Assembly (NCBI GenBank): GCA_900473685.1
Contig: UCNE01000015.1
Coordinates: forward strand, 248,001 to 312,000
Reading direction: 5' to 3'
Origin: Hyphomicrobiales bacterium
Lineage (GTDB): Bacteria; Pseudomonadota; Alphaproteobacteria; Rhizobiales; Rhizobiaceae
Length of the DNA: 64,000 nucleotides
This document shows, one piece after another, positions 45,802-55,284 of this stretch (position 1 is the stretch's first letter; every line of letters begins with the position of its first letter). The notes under the pieces were generated by a model, which had not been told where the DNA came from, made no database searches, and saw only the letters and a list, made by a program, of their open reading frames with translations. The position numbers and the translations under genes are program-made.

Positions 45802-47652
45802 ATGAGCCAGAAAACCGTTCGCCTGACCATGGCGCAAGCCGTCGCGCGGTTTCTCACCAAGCAGATGACCGTGATCAATGGTGAGAAGACCCCCATCTTC
45901 GGCGGTGTCTTCGCCATTTTTGGTCATGGCAACGTCGCCGGGATCGGCGAGGCGCTGCATGGCATCAAGGACACGTTGCCGACCTATCGCGCCCAGAACG
46001 AGCAGGGCATGGCCAATGCGGCGATCGCGTTTGCCAAGGCGAGTTTTCGCCGCCGCTTCATGGCCTGCACCACCTCGATTGGCCCCGGCGCGCTGAACAT
46101 GGTGACATCGGCTGCACTCGCACATGTGAACCGTCTGCCGGTCCTGCTTCTGCCCGGCGATGTCTTCGCCAATCGCCGCCCTGATCCGGTCCTGCAGCAG
46201 ATCGAGGATTTCGGTGATGGCACCATGACCGTCAACGATTGCTTCCGCCCCGTCTCGCGTTATTTCGACCGCATCACTCGCCCCGAACAGATCATCCCGG
46301 CGCTGCGCCGTGCCATGCAGGTGCTCACCGATCCCGCCGATTGCGGCCCTGTCACCCTGTCGCTCTGCCAGGATGTGCAGGCGGAAGCCTATGACTATCC
46401 GGAAAGCTTCTTTGACGAGAAGGTCTGGACCACCCGCCGCCTTCATCCGGATGCGGACGAACTGGCGCATGCAATTACAGCGCTGAAGGCAGCGAAGAAG
46501 CCGGTGATCATTTCCGGCGGCGGCGTGCTTTATTCCGAAGCCAGCAAGACGCTCGCCGCCTTTGCTGAAAGACACGGAATTCCCGTTGTCGAAACCCAGG
46601 CCGGCAAGTCGTCGTTGCCGCATAGCCACCCGCTCAACATGGGCTCGGTCGGCGTCACCGGTACGTCGGCCTCTAACCAGATGGCCGAAGATGCGGATGT
46701 CGTTCTCGCCGTCGGTTCGCGTCTGCAGGACTTCACCACCGGCTCCTGGTCGCTGTTCAAGAACGACAACTTGAAGATCATCGGCCTCAACACGCAGGCC
46801 TTCGATGCTGCCAAACATGAAGCTTTGCCGCTGGTGTCCGACGCCCGCGTTGGCCTTGATGCCCTCAGCGCCGGCCTCGGCTCGCACAAGGTCGATGCCG
46901 GTTGGACGAAGAAGGCAACGGACGGCAAGGCCGAATGGCTGAAGGCCGCCGATAAGGCGACCGCCACGACCAATGCAGCATTGCCATCCGATGCGCAGGT
47001 CATCGGCGCTGTCCAGCGTGCCCGCAAGGAAAATACCACGCTCGTCTGCGCCGCTGGCGGTCTGCCCGGCGAATTGCACAAACTCTGGCAGGCGGAAGCG
47101 CCCGGCAGCTACCATATGGAATACGGCTTCTCGACCATGGGTTATGAAGTGGCCGGCGGTCTTGGCGTCAAGCTTGCCAAGCCCGACAGCGATGTCATCG
47201 TCATGGTCGGCGATGGCAGCTACATGATGCTGAATGCCGAGATCGCCTCGTCGATCATGCTCGGCGCCAAGATCACTATCGTGCTGCTCGACAATGCCGG
47301 TTACGGCTGCATCAACCGGCTGCAGATGGCAACCGGCGGTGCCAACTTCAACAATCTGCTGCGCGACACCCACCACGTGACGCTGCCGGCCATCGATTTT
47401 GCCGGGCATGCGGCGGCCATGGGGGCGCTCACCCGCAAGGTCGCCTCGATCAGCGAGCTGGAAATCGCGCTGAAGGAAACCGCCGGCGAAAACCGCACCA
47501 CGGTCATCGTCATCGATACCGACCCGCTGATCACCACGGACGAGGGTGGCAACTGGTGGGATGTGGCGGTGCCGGAAGTCTCCGCCCGGTCTCAGGTCAA
47601 CGAGGCCCGCAAGGGCTATGAAAAGGCGCTCGCCGCCCAGCGTATCGGTTAA
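45802..47652 (+). CDS. iolD: 3D-(3,5/4)-trihydroxycyclohexane-1,2-dione hydrolase
   Basis: IolD is a ThDP-dependent hydrolase that opens the ring of the inosose-derived dione. The ATG at 45802 follows AGGAGGAAAC and gives 616 residues. The ThDP-binding GDGSYMMLNAEIASS block is near residue 470, and the N-terminal part has FGHGNVAGIGEAL and the catalytic glutamate region AQNEQGMANAAIAFAK. The frame is open upstream into the palindrome, which is not coding. Confidence 0.95.
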   Translation: MSQKTVRLTMAQAVARFLTKQMTVINGEKTPIFGGVFAIFGHGNVAGIGEALHGIKDTLPTYRAQNEQGMANAAIAFAKASFRRRFMACTTSIGPGALNMVTSAALAHVNRLPVLLLPGDVFANRRPDPVLQQIEDFGDGTMTVNDCFRPVSRYFDRITRPEQIIPALRRAMQVLTDPADCGPVTLSLCQDVQAEAYDYPESFFDEKVWTTRRLHPDADELAHAITALKAAKKPVIISGGGVLYSEASKTLAAFAERHGIPVVETQAGKSSLPHSHPLNMGSVGVTGTSASNQMAEDADVVLAVGSRLQDFTTGSWSLFKNDNLKIIGLNTQAFDAAKHEALPLVSDARVGLDALSAGLGSHKVDAGWTKKATDGKAEWLKAADKATATTNAALPSDAQVIGAVQRARKENTTLVCAAGGLPGELHKLWQAEAPGSYHMEYGFSTMGYEVAGGLGVKLAKPDSDVIVMVGDGSYMMLNAEIASSIMLGAKITIVLLDNAGYGCINRLQMATGGANFNNLLRDTHHVTLPAIDFAGHAAAMGALTRKVASISELEIALKETAGENRTTVIVIDTDPLITTDEGGNWWDVAVPEVSARSQVNEARKGYEKALAAQRIG

Positions 47653-47725
47653 GCCTCACATATTTGCCACATCATTTCGGGAAGCCTGCCATGGCTTCCC
47701 GAACGCCGTCTCAAGGAGAATTTGC

Positions 47726-48643
47726 ATGAAAGCCAAACTCGGCATGTCGCCCATCGCCTGGTGGAATGACGACCTTCCTGAACTCAGCGACGACGTGTCG
47801 CTCGAAGAATGCCTGCGCCAGTCGCGCGGTGCGGGCTTCACCGGCATGGAGCAGGGCCGCCGTTTTCCGAACAACCCGAAAGACATGCTGCCGATCCTGC
47901 GCGCCGCTGACGTGACCCTGTGCGGCGGCTGGTTCTCCGGCACGCTGGTCAACGAGGATCTGTCCGCCAACAAGGACCGCATCGCGCCGATGATCGAGCT
48001 GTTCAAGGCCGTCAATGCGCCTTGCATCGTCTATGGCGAAGTCGGCCGCTCGATCCAGGGTGATCGCTCAAAGCCGCTCGCCACCAAGCCGCGCCTTGGC
48101 GACGATGAGATGAAGGCCTATGCGCGCCGTGTCACCGAATTTGGCGAATGGTGCGCCGATCAGGGCATGCCGCTGTCCTATCACCATCATATGGCCGCTG
48201 TCGTGGAAACCGAGCCGGAACTCGACGCCTTCATGAAGAACTCAGGCGAAGGCATTCCGCTGCTGCTGGACGCCGGCCATCTGGCTTTCGCCGGCGGCGA
48301 CGTGCTGCGCGCCATCGATAACCACCATGCCCGCATCAACCATGTGCATGTGAAGGATATCCGTCAGTCCGTCGTGAATGGCCTGGATCGCAGCAAGCAA
48401 TCCTTCCTCGATGCGGTTGCGCTCGGCGCCTTTACCGTACCGGGCGACGGCTCACTTGATTTCGGCGCCATCGTCAAGCGTTTCGCCGATTATGGCTATG
48501 AAGGCTGGTTCGTGGTCGAGGCCGAGCAGGATCCGCGCAAGTCGCCACCGCAGAAGATGGCGGAGATCGGCTATGCCGAATTGATGCGCGTCATGACCGC
48601 TGCAGGCTATACTGTGGAAACCGAAGGCTTTCCGAAGGGTTGA
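47726..48643 (+). CDS. iolE: Myo-inosose-2 dehydratase
   Basis: IolE dehydrates 2-keto-myo-inositol to the dione used by IolD. The ATG at 47726 after AAGGAGAA gives 305 residues. The protein is a TIM-barrel of the AP endonuclease 2-like sugar isomerase/epimerase family; metal ligands are plausible at the LLDAGHLAFAGGD, HVHVKDIR and FVVEAEQDP blocks. The start choice excludes a long in-frame upstream read-through. Confidence 0.94.
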   Translation: MKAKLGMSPIAWWNDDLPELSDDVSLEECLRQSRGAGFTGMEQGRRFPNNPKDMLPILRAADVTLCGGWFSGTLVNEDLSANKDRIAPMIELFKAVNAPCIVYGEVGRSIQGDRSKPLATKPRLGDDEMKAYARRVTEFGEWCADQGMPLSYHHHMAAVVETEPELDAFMKNSGEGIPLLLDAGHLAFAGGDVLRAIDNHHARINHVHVKDIRQSVVNGLDRSKQSFLDAVALGAFTVPGDGSLDFGAIVKRFADYGYEGWFVVEAEQDPRKSPPQKMAEIGYAELMRVMTAAGYTVETEGFPKG

Positions 48644-48706
48644 TGCTTCGGGCGCTCCTAGCGGCCGCCCGTCAACACACGTATGCCGGATAAAAGGACC
48701 AAGCTC

Positions 48707-49507
48707 ATGCCAAATCTTCTCGCCAAGCCAAACGGTACCTCCGGGCTCGTTCATGACATCACGCCAGAATCGGCGGGCTGGATCTATGTCGGATTCGGGT
48801 TGAACCGTATGGCCGCGGGCGAGAAGACGGCTGGGCAAAGTGCCGATCGGGAAACCTGCCTGGTTCTGGTTTCCGGCAAGGCGAAAATCTCCGTCGATGG
48901 TGAGGACTTCGGCGAACTGGGTGAACGCATGACACCGTTCGAGGGGCAGCCCTACGCGGTCTATGTGCCGAAGGGCAGCCGCTGGGAGGCGACGGCGACG
49001 ACGGCGCTCGACCTTGCCATCTGCTCCGCGCCGGGCGGCGAAGGCTTCAAGGCGACGATCATCAAGCCCGGCACGCATCCGCAGATGACGCGCGGCAAGA
49101 ATACCAACACCCGCTACGTTACCAACATCATGCCGGAAGACGACAATGCGGCGCATTCGCTGCTGGTGGTCGAGGTCATCACGCCCGGCGGCCATACCTC
49201 GTCCTATCCGCCGCACAAGCACGACGAAGACAACCTGCCGGCCGAAAGCTTCCTCGAGGAAACTTATTATCATCGCCTCAACCCATCGCAGGGTTTCGCC
49301 ATGCAGCGCGTCTATACCGATGACCGCTCGCTCGACGAGACGATGGCGGTAGAGGATGGCGACGTGACTCTGGTGCCGAAGGGGTATCACCCGGTCGCCG
49401 CGATCCACGGCTATGATCTCTACTATCTCAATGTCATGGCCGGTCCGTCGCGGGTCTGGAAATTCAACAACGCCAAGGAACATGCCTGGCTGTTCACCGG
49501 CGTCTGA
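48707..49507 (+). CDS. iolB: 5-deoxy-glucuronate isomerase
   Basis: IolB isomerises 5-deoxy-glucuronate to 5-dehydro-2-deoxygluconate, the substrate of IolC. The ATG at 48707 follows AAAAGGACC and gives 266 residues. It has two cupin-like halves; SSYPPHKHDEDNLP and the YYHRLNP block are the family hallmarks with metal-binding histidines. It ends the iol operon: idhA/iolG and iolA-type genes are not in the window. Confidence 0.93.
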   Translation: MPNLLAKPNGTSGLVHDITPESAGWIYVGFGLNRMAAGEKTAGQSADRETCLVLVSGKAKISVDGEDFGELGERMTPFEGQPYAVYVPKGSRWEATATTALDLAICSAPGGEGFKATIIKPGTHPQMTRGKNTNTRYVTNIMPEDDNAAHSLLVVEVITPGGHTSSYPPHKHDEDNLPAESFLEETYYHRLNPSQGFAMQRVYTDDRSLDETMAVEDGDVTLVPKGYHPVAAIHGYDLYYLNVMAGPSRVWKFNNAKEHAWLFTGV

Positions 49508-49542
49508 TGCGCTAGTTTCCTCCTGAGCAGGGAGGAACCGGC

Positions 49543-49947
49543 ATGCATATCGACGGACACTGCCATTGCGGCGCCATCCAGTACGAGGCAGAGATCGATC
49601 CGGAAAAGGTCGCTATCTGCCATTGTACCGATTGCCAGCATCTAACCGGTTCGGCTTATCGGGTAACGGTTTCCGTTCCAAAGGACGATTTCCGCATTAC
49701 GGCGGGCGAGCCGAAAACCTATATCAAGACCGGTGACAATGGCCGGACGCGTTTCCAGATGTTCTGCGGCAATTGCGGTTCGCCGGTCTATACGACGGGA
49801 ACCGGTGAGGATGCTGACGAGATTGGCGTTCGTTGGGGCAATATCAGTCAACGCCGCGCGCTTGCGCCAAGGCATCAGATCTGGTGTTCTTCGGCGATGA
49901 ACTGGTTCGGCGAGCGCGATGCGCTGCCGGGGCAGGAGCGCGGCTAG
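49543..49947 (+). CDS. GFA/CENP-V family zinc protein
   Basis: This 134-residue protein has the GFA domain with its zinc ligands: C-H-C-G (HCHCGAIQYE), C-H-C-T-D-C (AICHCTDCQ) and C-G-N-C-G (MFCGNCGSPVY). The founding member was named for glutathione-dependent formaldehyde activation, but the activity of most members is unproven. It has a GGAGGAACC ribosome binding site and lies just after iolB; the AraC gene follows after 19 bases. Confidence 0.85.
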   Translation: MHIDGHCHCGAIQYEAEIDPEKVAICHCTDCQHLTGSAYRVTVSVPKDDFRITAGEPKTYIKTGDNGRTRFQMFCGNCGSPVYTTGTGEDADEIGVRWGNISQRRALAPRHQIWCSSAMNWFGERDALPGQERG

Positions 49948-49966
49948 GGCGCGGAGGATGGATCAG

Positions 49967-50761
49967 ATGAAACCCGGCCAGTTCCGGATGCGGAAATGTG
50001 CGATCGAAGGTGTCGAGGCCGTCGAGGCTGACACGGCGCACAGCTTTGGCCGCCATACGCACGACCAGTACGGAATCGGCGTGATCATCCGCGGTGCACA
50101 GAAATCGGCCAGCGGCCGCGGCCCGGTCGAAGCGGGCCCCGGAGACATGATCACCGTCAATCCGGGCGAGGTGCATGACGGCCATCCGATTGGCGATCAG
50201 GGCCGGTCGTGGCGGATGCTCTATGTCGATCCCGGCCTGATCGAACAAGCCGTTTCGGATATCGGCGGAGGCGGGCCGGAAGAGTTTATGTTTTCAAGGC
50301 CGGTGATGAGCCGCAGTCATGCCGCCCAGCGGCTTTTGCCGGTCTATGCAGCGATGACGCAGATGCACGAAACGCTGGAACCGGAAACTGGCTTTCTGCA
50401 ATTGGTCGCATCGTTGATGGCGCGCCAGCGAGCCTCCCGTTTCGTACCGCCGTCCATCCGCCAGGCAAAGGCCCTTCTGGATGACGATCCGGCCGCCGCC
50501 ACGACCCTGGCCGATCTCGCCGCCGCAAGCGGGCTCAGCCGCTTTCAGGTGGTGCGTGCTTTCTCGGAGGCAACGGGCATGACCCCGCATGCCTATCTGA
50601 TCCAGCGCCGTGTCAAGGTTGTCCGCCGGATGATTGCCCGTGGCACGCCGCTTGCCGACGCCGCTTTTGCGGGCGGGTTTGCGGATCAAAGCCACATGAC
50701 CCGGGCTTTTGTCCGCGCCTATGGCATCACGCCGGGAGCCTACGCGCTGGCTCATAGCTGA
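49967..50761 (+). CDS. AraC-family transcriptional regulator
   Basis: The ATG at 49967, nine bases after GGAGG, gives 264 residues; an ATG at 49958 and an open frame from 49919 are alternatives. The N-terminal cupin sensor (FGRHTHDQYGIGVII, PGEVHDGHP) is followed by two HTH motifs of the AraC type (TLADLAAASGLSRFQVVRAF and PLADAAFAGGFADQSHMTRAF). This arrangement next to a LysE exporter is common; it probably controls that exporter. Confidence 0.88.
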   Translation: MKPGQFRMRKCAIEGVEAVEADTAHSFGRHTHDQYGIGVIIRGAQKSASGRGPVEAGPGDMITVNPGEVHDGHPIGDQGRSWRMLYVDPGLIEQAVSDIGGGGPEEFMFSRPVMSRSHAAQRLLPVYAAMTQMHETLEPETGFLQLVASLMARQRASRFVPPSIRQAKALLDDDPAAATTLADLAAASGLSRFQVVRAFSEATGMTPHAYLIQRRVKVVRRMIARGTPLADAAFAGGFADQSHMTRAFVRAYGITPGAYALAHS

Positions 50762-50834
50762 GGGCTGCAATTTCGTTCAAGACTGGCGGCGGACCGATCC
50801 GCTTATCTGCGGTTTTCCTTGAACGGAGCCTGTT

Positions 50835-51446
50835 GTGACCCTCGAATATCTGCTGACATCCATCATCATCATCCTGCTGCCCGGCACCGGCGTGCTCTAC
50901 ACCCTGGCAACCGGGCTCAATTCCGGCGCGCGCGCCAGCGTTCTCGCCGCCTTTGGCTGCACGCTCGGCATCCTGCCGCATATCGTTGCCAGCGTCGCCG
51001 GGCTGGCTGCCCTGCTGCACACCAGCGCCATGGCATTCGAAGTGATCAAATATCTCGGCGCCGCCTATCTGCTCTATATGGCCTGGACCGTGTTGCGGGA
51101 TGCCGACAGCCTGCAGGTGACGGAGGAAGCCCAGCCCACCCGGCCCGGCAAGATCATCGGAACGGCCATCCTGCTCAACAGCCTCAATCCGAAATTGTCG
51201 CTGTTCTTCCTGGCCTTCCTGCCGCAGTTCGTGCCGGATGGCGCGGCGTCGCCCACCCTGTTCATGCTGTGGCTTGCCGCCATTTTCATGGTGCTGACCT
51301 TCGTCGTCTTCGTGCTTTATGGCGTCTTTGCTGCAGCAGCGCGGCGCTATGTCATCTCCCGGCCAGACGTCACCATCTGGCTGCGCCGTGGTTTTGCCGG
51401 CGCCTTCGGGCTGATGGGGCTGAAGCTGGCCCTGTCGGCGCGGTGA
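50835..51446 (+). CDS. LysE-family exporter
   Basis: This 203-residue membrane protein starts at GTG 50835 (GGAG upstream). Six hydrophobic helices and the conserved N-terminal LLPGTGVLYTLATGLNSGARA match LysE/RhtB exporters, though the usual PGP motif reads PGTG. The NPKLSLFFLAFLPQFV block is typical. It would export an amino acid or related molecule, probably under the adjacent AraC regulator. Confidence 0.85.
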   Translation: MTLEYLLTSIIIILLPGTGVLYTLATGLNSGARASVLAAFGCTLGILPHIVASVAGLAALLHTSAMAFEVIKYLGAAYLLYMAWTVLRDADSLQVTEEAQPTRPGKIIGTAILLNSLNPKLSLFFLAFLPQFVPDGAASPTLFMLWLAAIFMVLTFVVFVLYGVFAAAARRYVISRPDVTIWLRRGFAGAFGLMGLKLALSAR

Positions 51447-51573
51447 GGCCGAAGAAGAAAACGCTCCAGAGGCGATATCCGTTTGATCTAACGGGAAAAT
51501 CCCTTTATTTGAACGGGGTCGCCGCGCCGTCCAAGGACGGGCGGCTCGCCAGACATTCAAAGGAGCCTGCCTC

Positions 51574-52248
51574 GTGTCTTCAGCGTCCTCGCCGGTATTC
51601 GGCAAGAAATACTCCGCCTTCCTGTTCGACATGGACGGAACGCTTCTGAGCTCCATCGAAGCTGCCGAACGGGTCTGGGGAAAATGGGCTGAAAGCCACG
51701 GCCTCGATGTGGCGACCTTCCTGCCGACCATGCACGGCAAGCGCGGCGTTGATACGATCCGCCAGCTCGGCCTGCCGGGTGTCGATCCGGTTGCCGAGGC
51801 GGCGCTGATCACGCAGCTGGAAATGGACGATATCGATGGCGTAAAACCTTTGCCGGGCGCGATCGATTTCCTAAAGAGCCTGCCTCCGGAGCGTTGGGCG
51901 ATCGTCACCTCGTCACCGCGTGAACTCGCCAAGGTGCGCATCGCCGCCGCCGGCCTGCCGGAACCGAAGTTCATTGTCATCGCCGAGGATGTATCGCGCG
52001 GCAAGCCGAGCCCGGAATGCTACCTGCTCGGTGCCAAGCGCGTCGGCTTCGATGCCAAGGACTGCCTTGTGTTCGAAGACGTGGCAGCTGGCGTGATCGC
52101 TGGCGAATCGGCAGGCTCCGACGTCATGGTGATCACGGCAACGCATACGCATCCCTTCGAGACAGCGCACCAGACGATCCCGGGCTATATCGGCATCGAG
52201 GTTTCGGTCGATGAAAACGGCGACCTCACGCTGACGGATCGCCGCTGA
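51574..52248 (+). CDS. HAD-superfamily phosphatase
   Basis: This 224-residue protein starts at GTG 51574. The nucleophile motif is FLFDMDGTLL (Asp near residue 17), motif II is VTSSP, motif III K in RGKPSPECY, and motif IV FEDVAAGV. A helical cap inserted after motif I makes it subfamily IA, similar to GPP/DOG-type sugar phosphatases (family of glycerol- or 2-deoxyglucose-6-phosphate phosphatases). The substrate is likely a sugar phosphate. Confidence 0.82.
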   Translation: MSSASSPVFGKKYSAFLFDMDGTLLSSIEAAERVWGKWAESHGLDVATFLPTMHGKRGVDTIRQLGLPGVDPVAEAALITQLEMDDIDGVKPLPGAIDFLKSLPPERWAIVTSSPRELAKVRIAAAGLPEPKFIVIAEDVSRGKPSPECYLLGAKRVGFDAKDCLVFEDVAAGVIAGESAGSDVMVITATHTHPFETAHQTIPGYIGIEVSVDENGDLTLTDRR

Positions 52249-52258
52249 TCAAACATCG

Positions 52259-52615
52259 TCAACGGTCTCGATGCGCGAGAATGTTGACGATCGTACCGAA
52301 GGGGTCGCGGACGTAGAAGCGCCGTACACCCCAAGGTTCGTCGGTGATGTCGTAGACGATCTCCAGGCCCAGCTGTTTGGCTTTGGAATAGACCGCGTCG
52401 ACATTGTCGACCTCGATGGAAAGCTGCGGCACCTCCGTCCCGGAGCCGCCTTGGCTCGCGATGGAAACCTGAGCCATCTGTTGCTCGCCGGATGCGAAGG
52501 TGAGAATCCAGCCGTGGTCCATGACAATGTCGAGGCCGAGCAGTTCGCCATAGAAGACCAGCGCCGCCTGCGGATCGGTTGCCTCGATATTGGCGACGAT
52601 GCGAAGAACGGTCAT
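52259..52615 (-). CDS. VOC-family (glyoxalase-like) protein
   Basis: This 118-residue protein has one vicinal oxygen chelate domain: beta-alpha-beta modules around IEATDPQAALVFYGELLGL and VRDPFGTIVNILAH. One domain per chain implies a dimer for an active site. It ends three bases before the reductase-like gene on the same strand; no specific reaction can be assigned. Confidence 0.78.
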   Translation of the reverse strand: MTVLRIVANIEATDPQAALVFYGELLGLDIVMDHGWILTFASGEQQMAQVSIASQGGSGTEVPQLSIEVDNVDAVYSKAKQLGLEIVYDITDEPWGVRRFYVRDPFGTIVNILAHRDR

Positions 52616-52618
52616 CGT

Positions 52619-53662
52619 TCAGGCTCCCGCCGCGCGGGCCTTGGCCATCGACTCGTCGAGCTGCGAAATCAGCGACAGCAGAATGTCATTCGCCGGAGTC
52701 GGCACATCGGCCATGCGCCCAAGCAGGGTGATGGCGCGGGTGAGCGGCGTGATCTCCATCGGGCGGCCTTGCTCGAGATCCTGCAGCATCGAGGTCTTGG
52801 CATTGCCGAGGCCGCGGCCATGCTCCATCTTTTGCTCGACAGTTTCGCTGACATGGCAGCCCAACCGTTCGGCAACCGCGTGGACTTCGGTCATGACCTG
52901 TTTCACCAGGTCGACGGCAGGTCCGTCCATGATTTCCGTGATACGCCCCCTCGTCAGCGCGCTGATCGGATTGAAGGCCGCGTTGCCTAGAAATTTCAGC
53001 CAGATTTCGTCACGGATCCGGTCGGTCGTCTTGATCGTCCAGCCGCTGGCATGCAGCAGGCCGGCGATCGCTGCCAGTTCGGCAGACATCGTTCCTGAAG
53101 GCTCGCCAAGATGCAGCAGGCCGCCGCTCGTCAGCCGGATATGGCCGGGCTCCAGCATCTGCGCTCCCTGATAGATGACGCCGCCAATGACGCGTTCCGG
53201 GCCGATCCGTTTCCAGACCAGGCCATCCGGATCGAGCGCCTCCACCTGCCGGCCTTTGAGGCCATTTGTCTTGTCGCCGTGAAAATACCACCACGGAATG
53301 CCGTTCTGGATCATCACCACCCGGCCATCGGGTTTCAGCAACCGGGCGATATCCTCGCTGGCCGAGGTCAACTGATGCCCCTTGAGCGTGACGATGACGA
53401 GGTCTTGCGGGCCAAGATCGCCAGCGTTGTCGGTCGCGGCAAATTTCGCGACCAGCGGCTCGCTTTTGCCCGGTTCGTGCAGGTGCAGACCATTGTCCCG
53501 GATTGCCTTGAGATGCGCGCCGCGAGCGATCGCCGTGATGGTGGCAACTTCAAGCATAGGGGACGTGGCAAGCCGTGCCGCCAGTGCACCGCCGATGGCA
53601 CCCGCTCCGAAAACACAGATGTTGCGGAACTGGCCCGGCTTGCTTGTTTCAGTCTCGTCCAT
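52619..53662 (-). CDS. Ketopantoate reductase-like NADPH-dependent oxidoreductase
   Basis: The ATG at 53662, after GGAGGAAAT, gives 347 residues. The nucleotide-binding GAGAIGGALAARL is near residue 18, VTLKGHQL and MIQNGIPWW follow in the usual ApbA/PanE order, and a C-terminal helical domain (ApbA_C) is present with a KFLGNAAFNP block. The length is longer than PanE, so it may act on another 2-keto acid. It is transcribed with the VOC gene and divergent from an FAD oxidoreductase. Confidence 0.82.
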   Translation of the reverse strand: MDETETSKPGQFRNICVFGAGAIGGALAARLATSPMLEVATITAIARGAHLKAIRDNGLHLHEPGKSEPLVAKFAATDNAGDLGPQDLVIVTLKGHQLTSASEDIARLLKPDGRVVMIQNGIPWWYFHGDKTNGLKGRQVEALDPDGLVWKRIGPERVIGGVIYQGAQMLEPGHIRLTSGGLLHLGEPSGTMSAELAAIAGLLHASGWTIKTTDRIRDEIWLKFLGNAAFNPISALTRGRITEIMDGPAVDLVKQVMTEVHAVAERLGCHVSETVEQKMEHGRGLGNAKTSMLQDLEQGRPMEITPLTRAITLLGRMADVPTPANDILLSLISQLDESMAKARAAGA

Positions 53663-53878
53663 GTCATTTCCTCCAGCCGTTTTCCCGGTCATTATCGTTA
53701 GTAGCAATGGGTAAAGCGCGGGGCCAGCGATGAAGTCTCCCCGGCCGCCGAAAAGTGATTGGAAGCGCGCTTCGATTGCAAGGCGAATGCGCACGAACAG
53801 GTCGCTTCCAAGCGTCGACAGGGCGGAAGATGGCCGCTAAGCTCCGGCCAAACCGTCTCTTTTCAGCCGGAATGCCCG

Positions 53879-55252
53879 ATGTCCCAGAAAACCCAATCCA
53901 TCACCGAACCGGCCCGCCAGATCGATGTGATCCATGAAACGGATGTGCTGGTGGTCGGTTCGGGTCCGGGTGGCCTTGCGGCGGCGCTGGCTGCTGCGCG
54001 GGCCGGCGTGTCCGTCACCCTGGTCGAGCGCTTCGGCTGTTTCGGCGGCAATATCACGGTCGTTGGTGTCGAGGGCTTTGCCTGGTACCGGCACGAAGCA
54101 ACGGTTGAAGCGGGCGGTATCGGCTGGGAATTCGAAGAGCGGGCCAAGGCGATGGGGGCCGCCGTGCCCGAAAGTCAGTCGCTGAGTTATGAGCTGGATT
54201 CGGAAGGCTTCAAGCTCGTCGCCGACCGGCTGGTGGAAGAGGCCGGCATCCACGCGATGCTGCACCGCCAGTTCGTCGCGCCTGTCATGGATGGCAATGT
54301 CATCAAGGGCATCGTCGTCGAATCCAAGGCCGGACGGGAAGCGATCCTCGCCGCCCGCGTGATCGATGCGACCGGCGATGCCGATGTCGCGCATCGCGCC
54401 GGAGCGCCAACGTTCAAGACGCCGGTTGAACAGATGCAGGCGGCCTCGGTGATGTTTCACCTGGCAGGAGTCGACAAGAAGGCCTTCATGGCGGGCGTCC
54501 GTTCCGATCCGCAAACCTATGGTGACTGGTCGACCGGCGAATGGCAGATCGAGACATCCGGCAAGGAAGACCAGATGTTCTCTCCGTTCCTCGGCAAGCC
54601 TTTCGCCCAGGCGATCCGCGACGGCATCATTCCGGCGCATCTCAACACGATTTCAGGCACCTGGGGCGCGCTGCACGATACCGGCGAACTGACCTATATG
54701 AACCTCATCCATCTCGCCGGCTGCGATGGCACGGACCCCGACAGCATGACCCGTTTCGAGATCGAGGGCCGCCGCCAGTCCATGCTGGCTATTGACGCCT
54801 TGCGCCGTTACACGCCGGGCTGCGAGGGTGCGCGCCTGCGCAATTTCGGCATGAGCATCGGCATTCGCGATACCCGCAAGATCGATGCGGTCTACAACAT
54901 CACTGAGAGCGACGTGCGCAACGAAGGCCGTTTCGAGGATACGATCGGCATCTATCCGGAATTCATCGATGGCTACGGCGTGCTGATCCTGCCGACCACC
55001 GGCCGCTATATGCACGTCCCCTATCGTTCGATGCTGCCAAAGGGTGTCGAAAACCTGCTGGTCGCTGGCCGCGCCATCGGCGGCGATCGCATCGCCCATG
55101 CGGCAACGCGCAACATGGCGTGCTGCGCGGTTGCGGGGCAGGGTGCCGGCGTCGCTGCTGCGGTATCGGTGAAAAGCGGCAAGGCGTTTGGTGATCTCGA
55201 TCTGCCAGCCGTCCAGAAAGAGCTTGAACGGCAAGGCGTGCGGATCAGGTAG
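53879..55252 (+). CDS. FAD-dependent oxidoreductase (FAD_oxidored family)
   Basis: The ATG at 53879 gives 457 residues; the open frame reaches 53759 but the added part does not fit the family. The dinucleotide fold is clear: VVGSGPGGLAAALAAARAG at about 25-43, then the RFGCFGGNIT block typical of this flavoprotein family. The C-terminal AGRAIGGDRIAHAATRN is the second FAD-binding block. The substrate is unknown. Divergence from the ketopantoate-reductase-like gene may mean a shared pathway. Confidence 0.82.
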   Translation: MSQKTQSITEPARQIDVIHETDVLVVGSGPGGLAAALAAARAGVSVTLVERFGCFGGNITVVGVEGFAWYRHEATVEAGGIGWEFEERAKAMGAAVPESQSLSYELDSEGFKLVADRLVEEAGIHAMLHRQFVAPVMDGNVIKGIVVESKAGREAILAARVIDATGDADVAHRAGAPTFKTPVEQMQAASVMFHLAGVDKKAFMAGVRSDPQTYGDWSTGEWQIETSGKEDQMFSPFLGKPFAQAIRDGIIPAHLNTISGTWGALHDTGELTYMNLIHLAGCDGTDPDSMTRFEIEGRRQSMLAIDALRRYTPGCEGARLRNFGMSIGIRDTRKIDAVYNITESDVRNEGRFEDTIGIYPEFIDGYGVLILPTTGRYMHVPYRSMLPKGVENLLVAGRAIGGDRIAHAATRNMACCAVAGQGAGVAAAVSVKSGKAFGDLDLPAVQKELERQGVRIR

Positions 55253-55284
55253 AGTAAATGGATTGCGGGAGCAGCCACGATCTC

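Noticed and set aside
45766-47409. 547-residue minus-strand ORF opposite iolD
   Set aside because: iolD is certain by family motifs and operon position; the antisense frame shows no domain or ribosome binding site.
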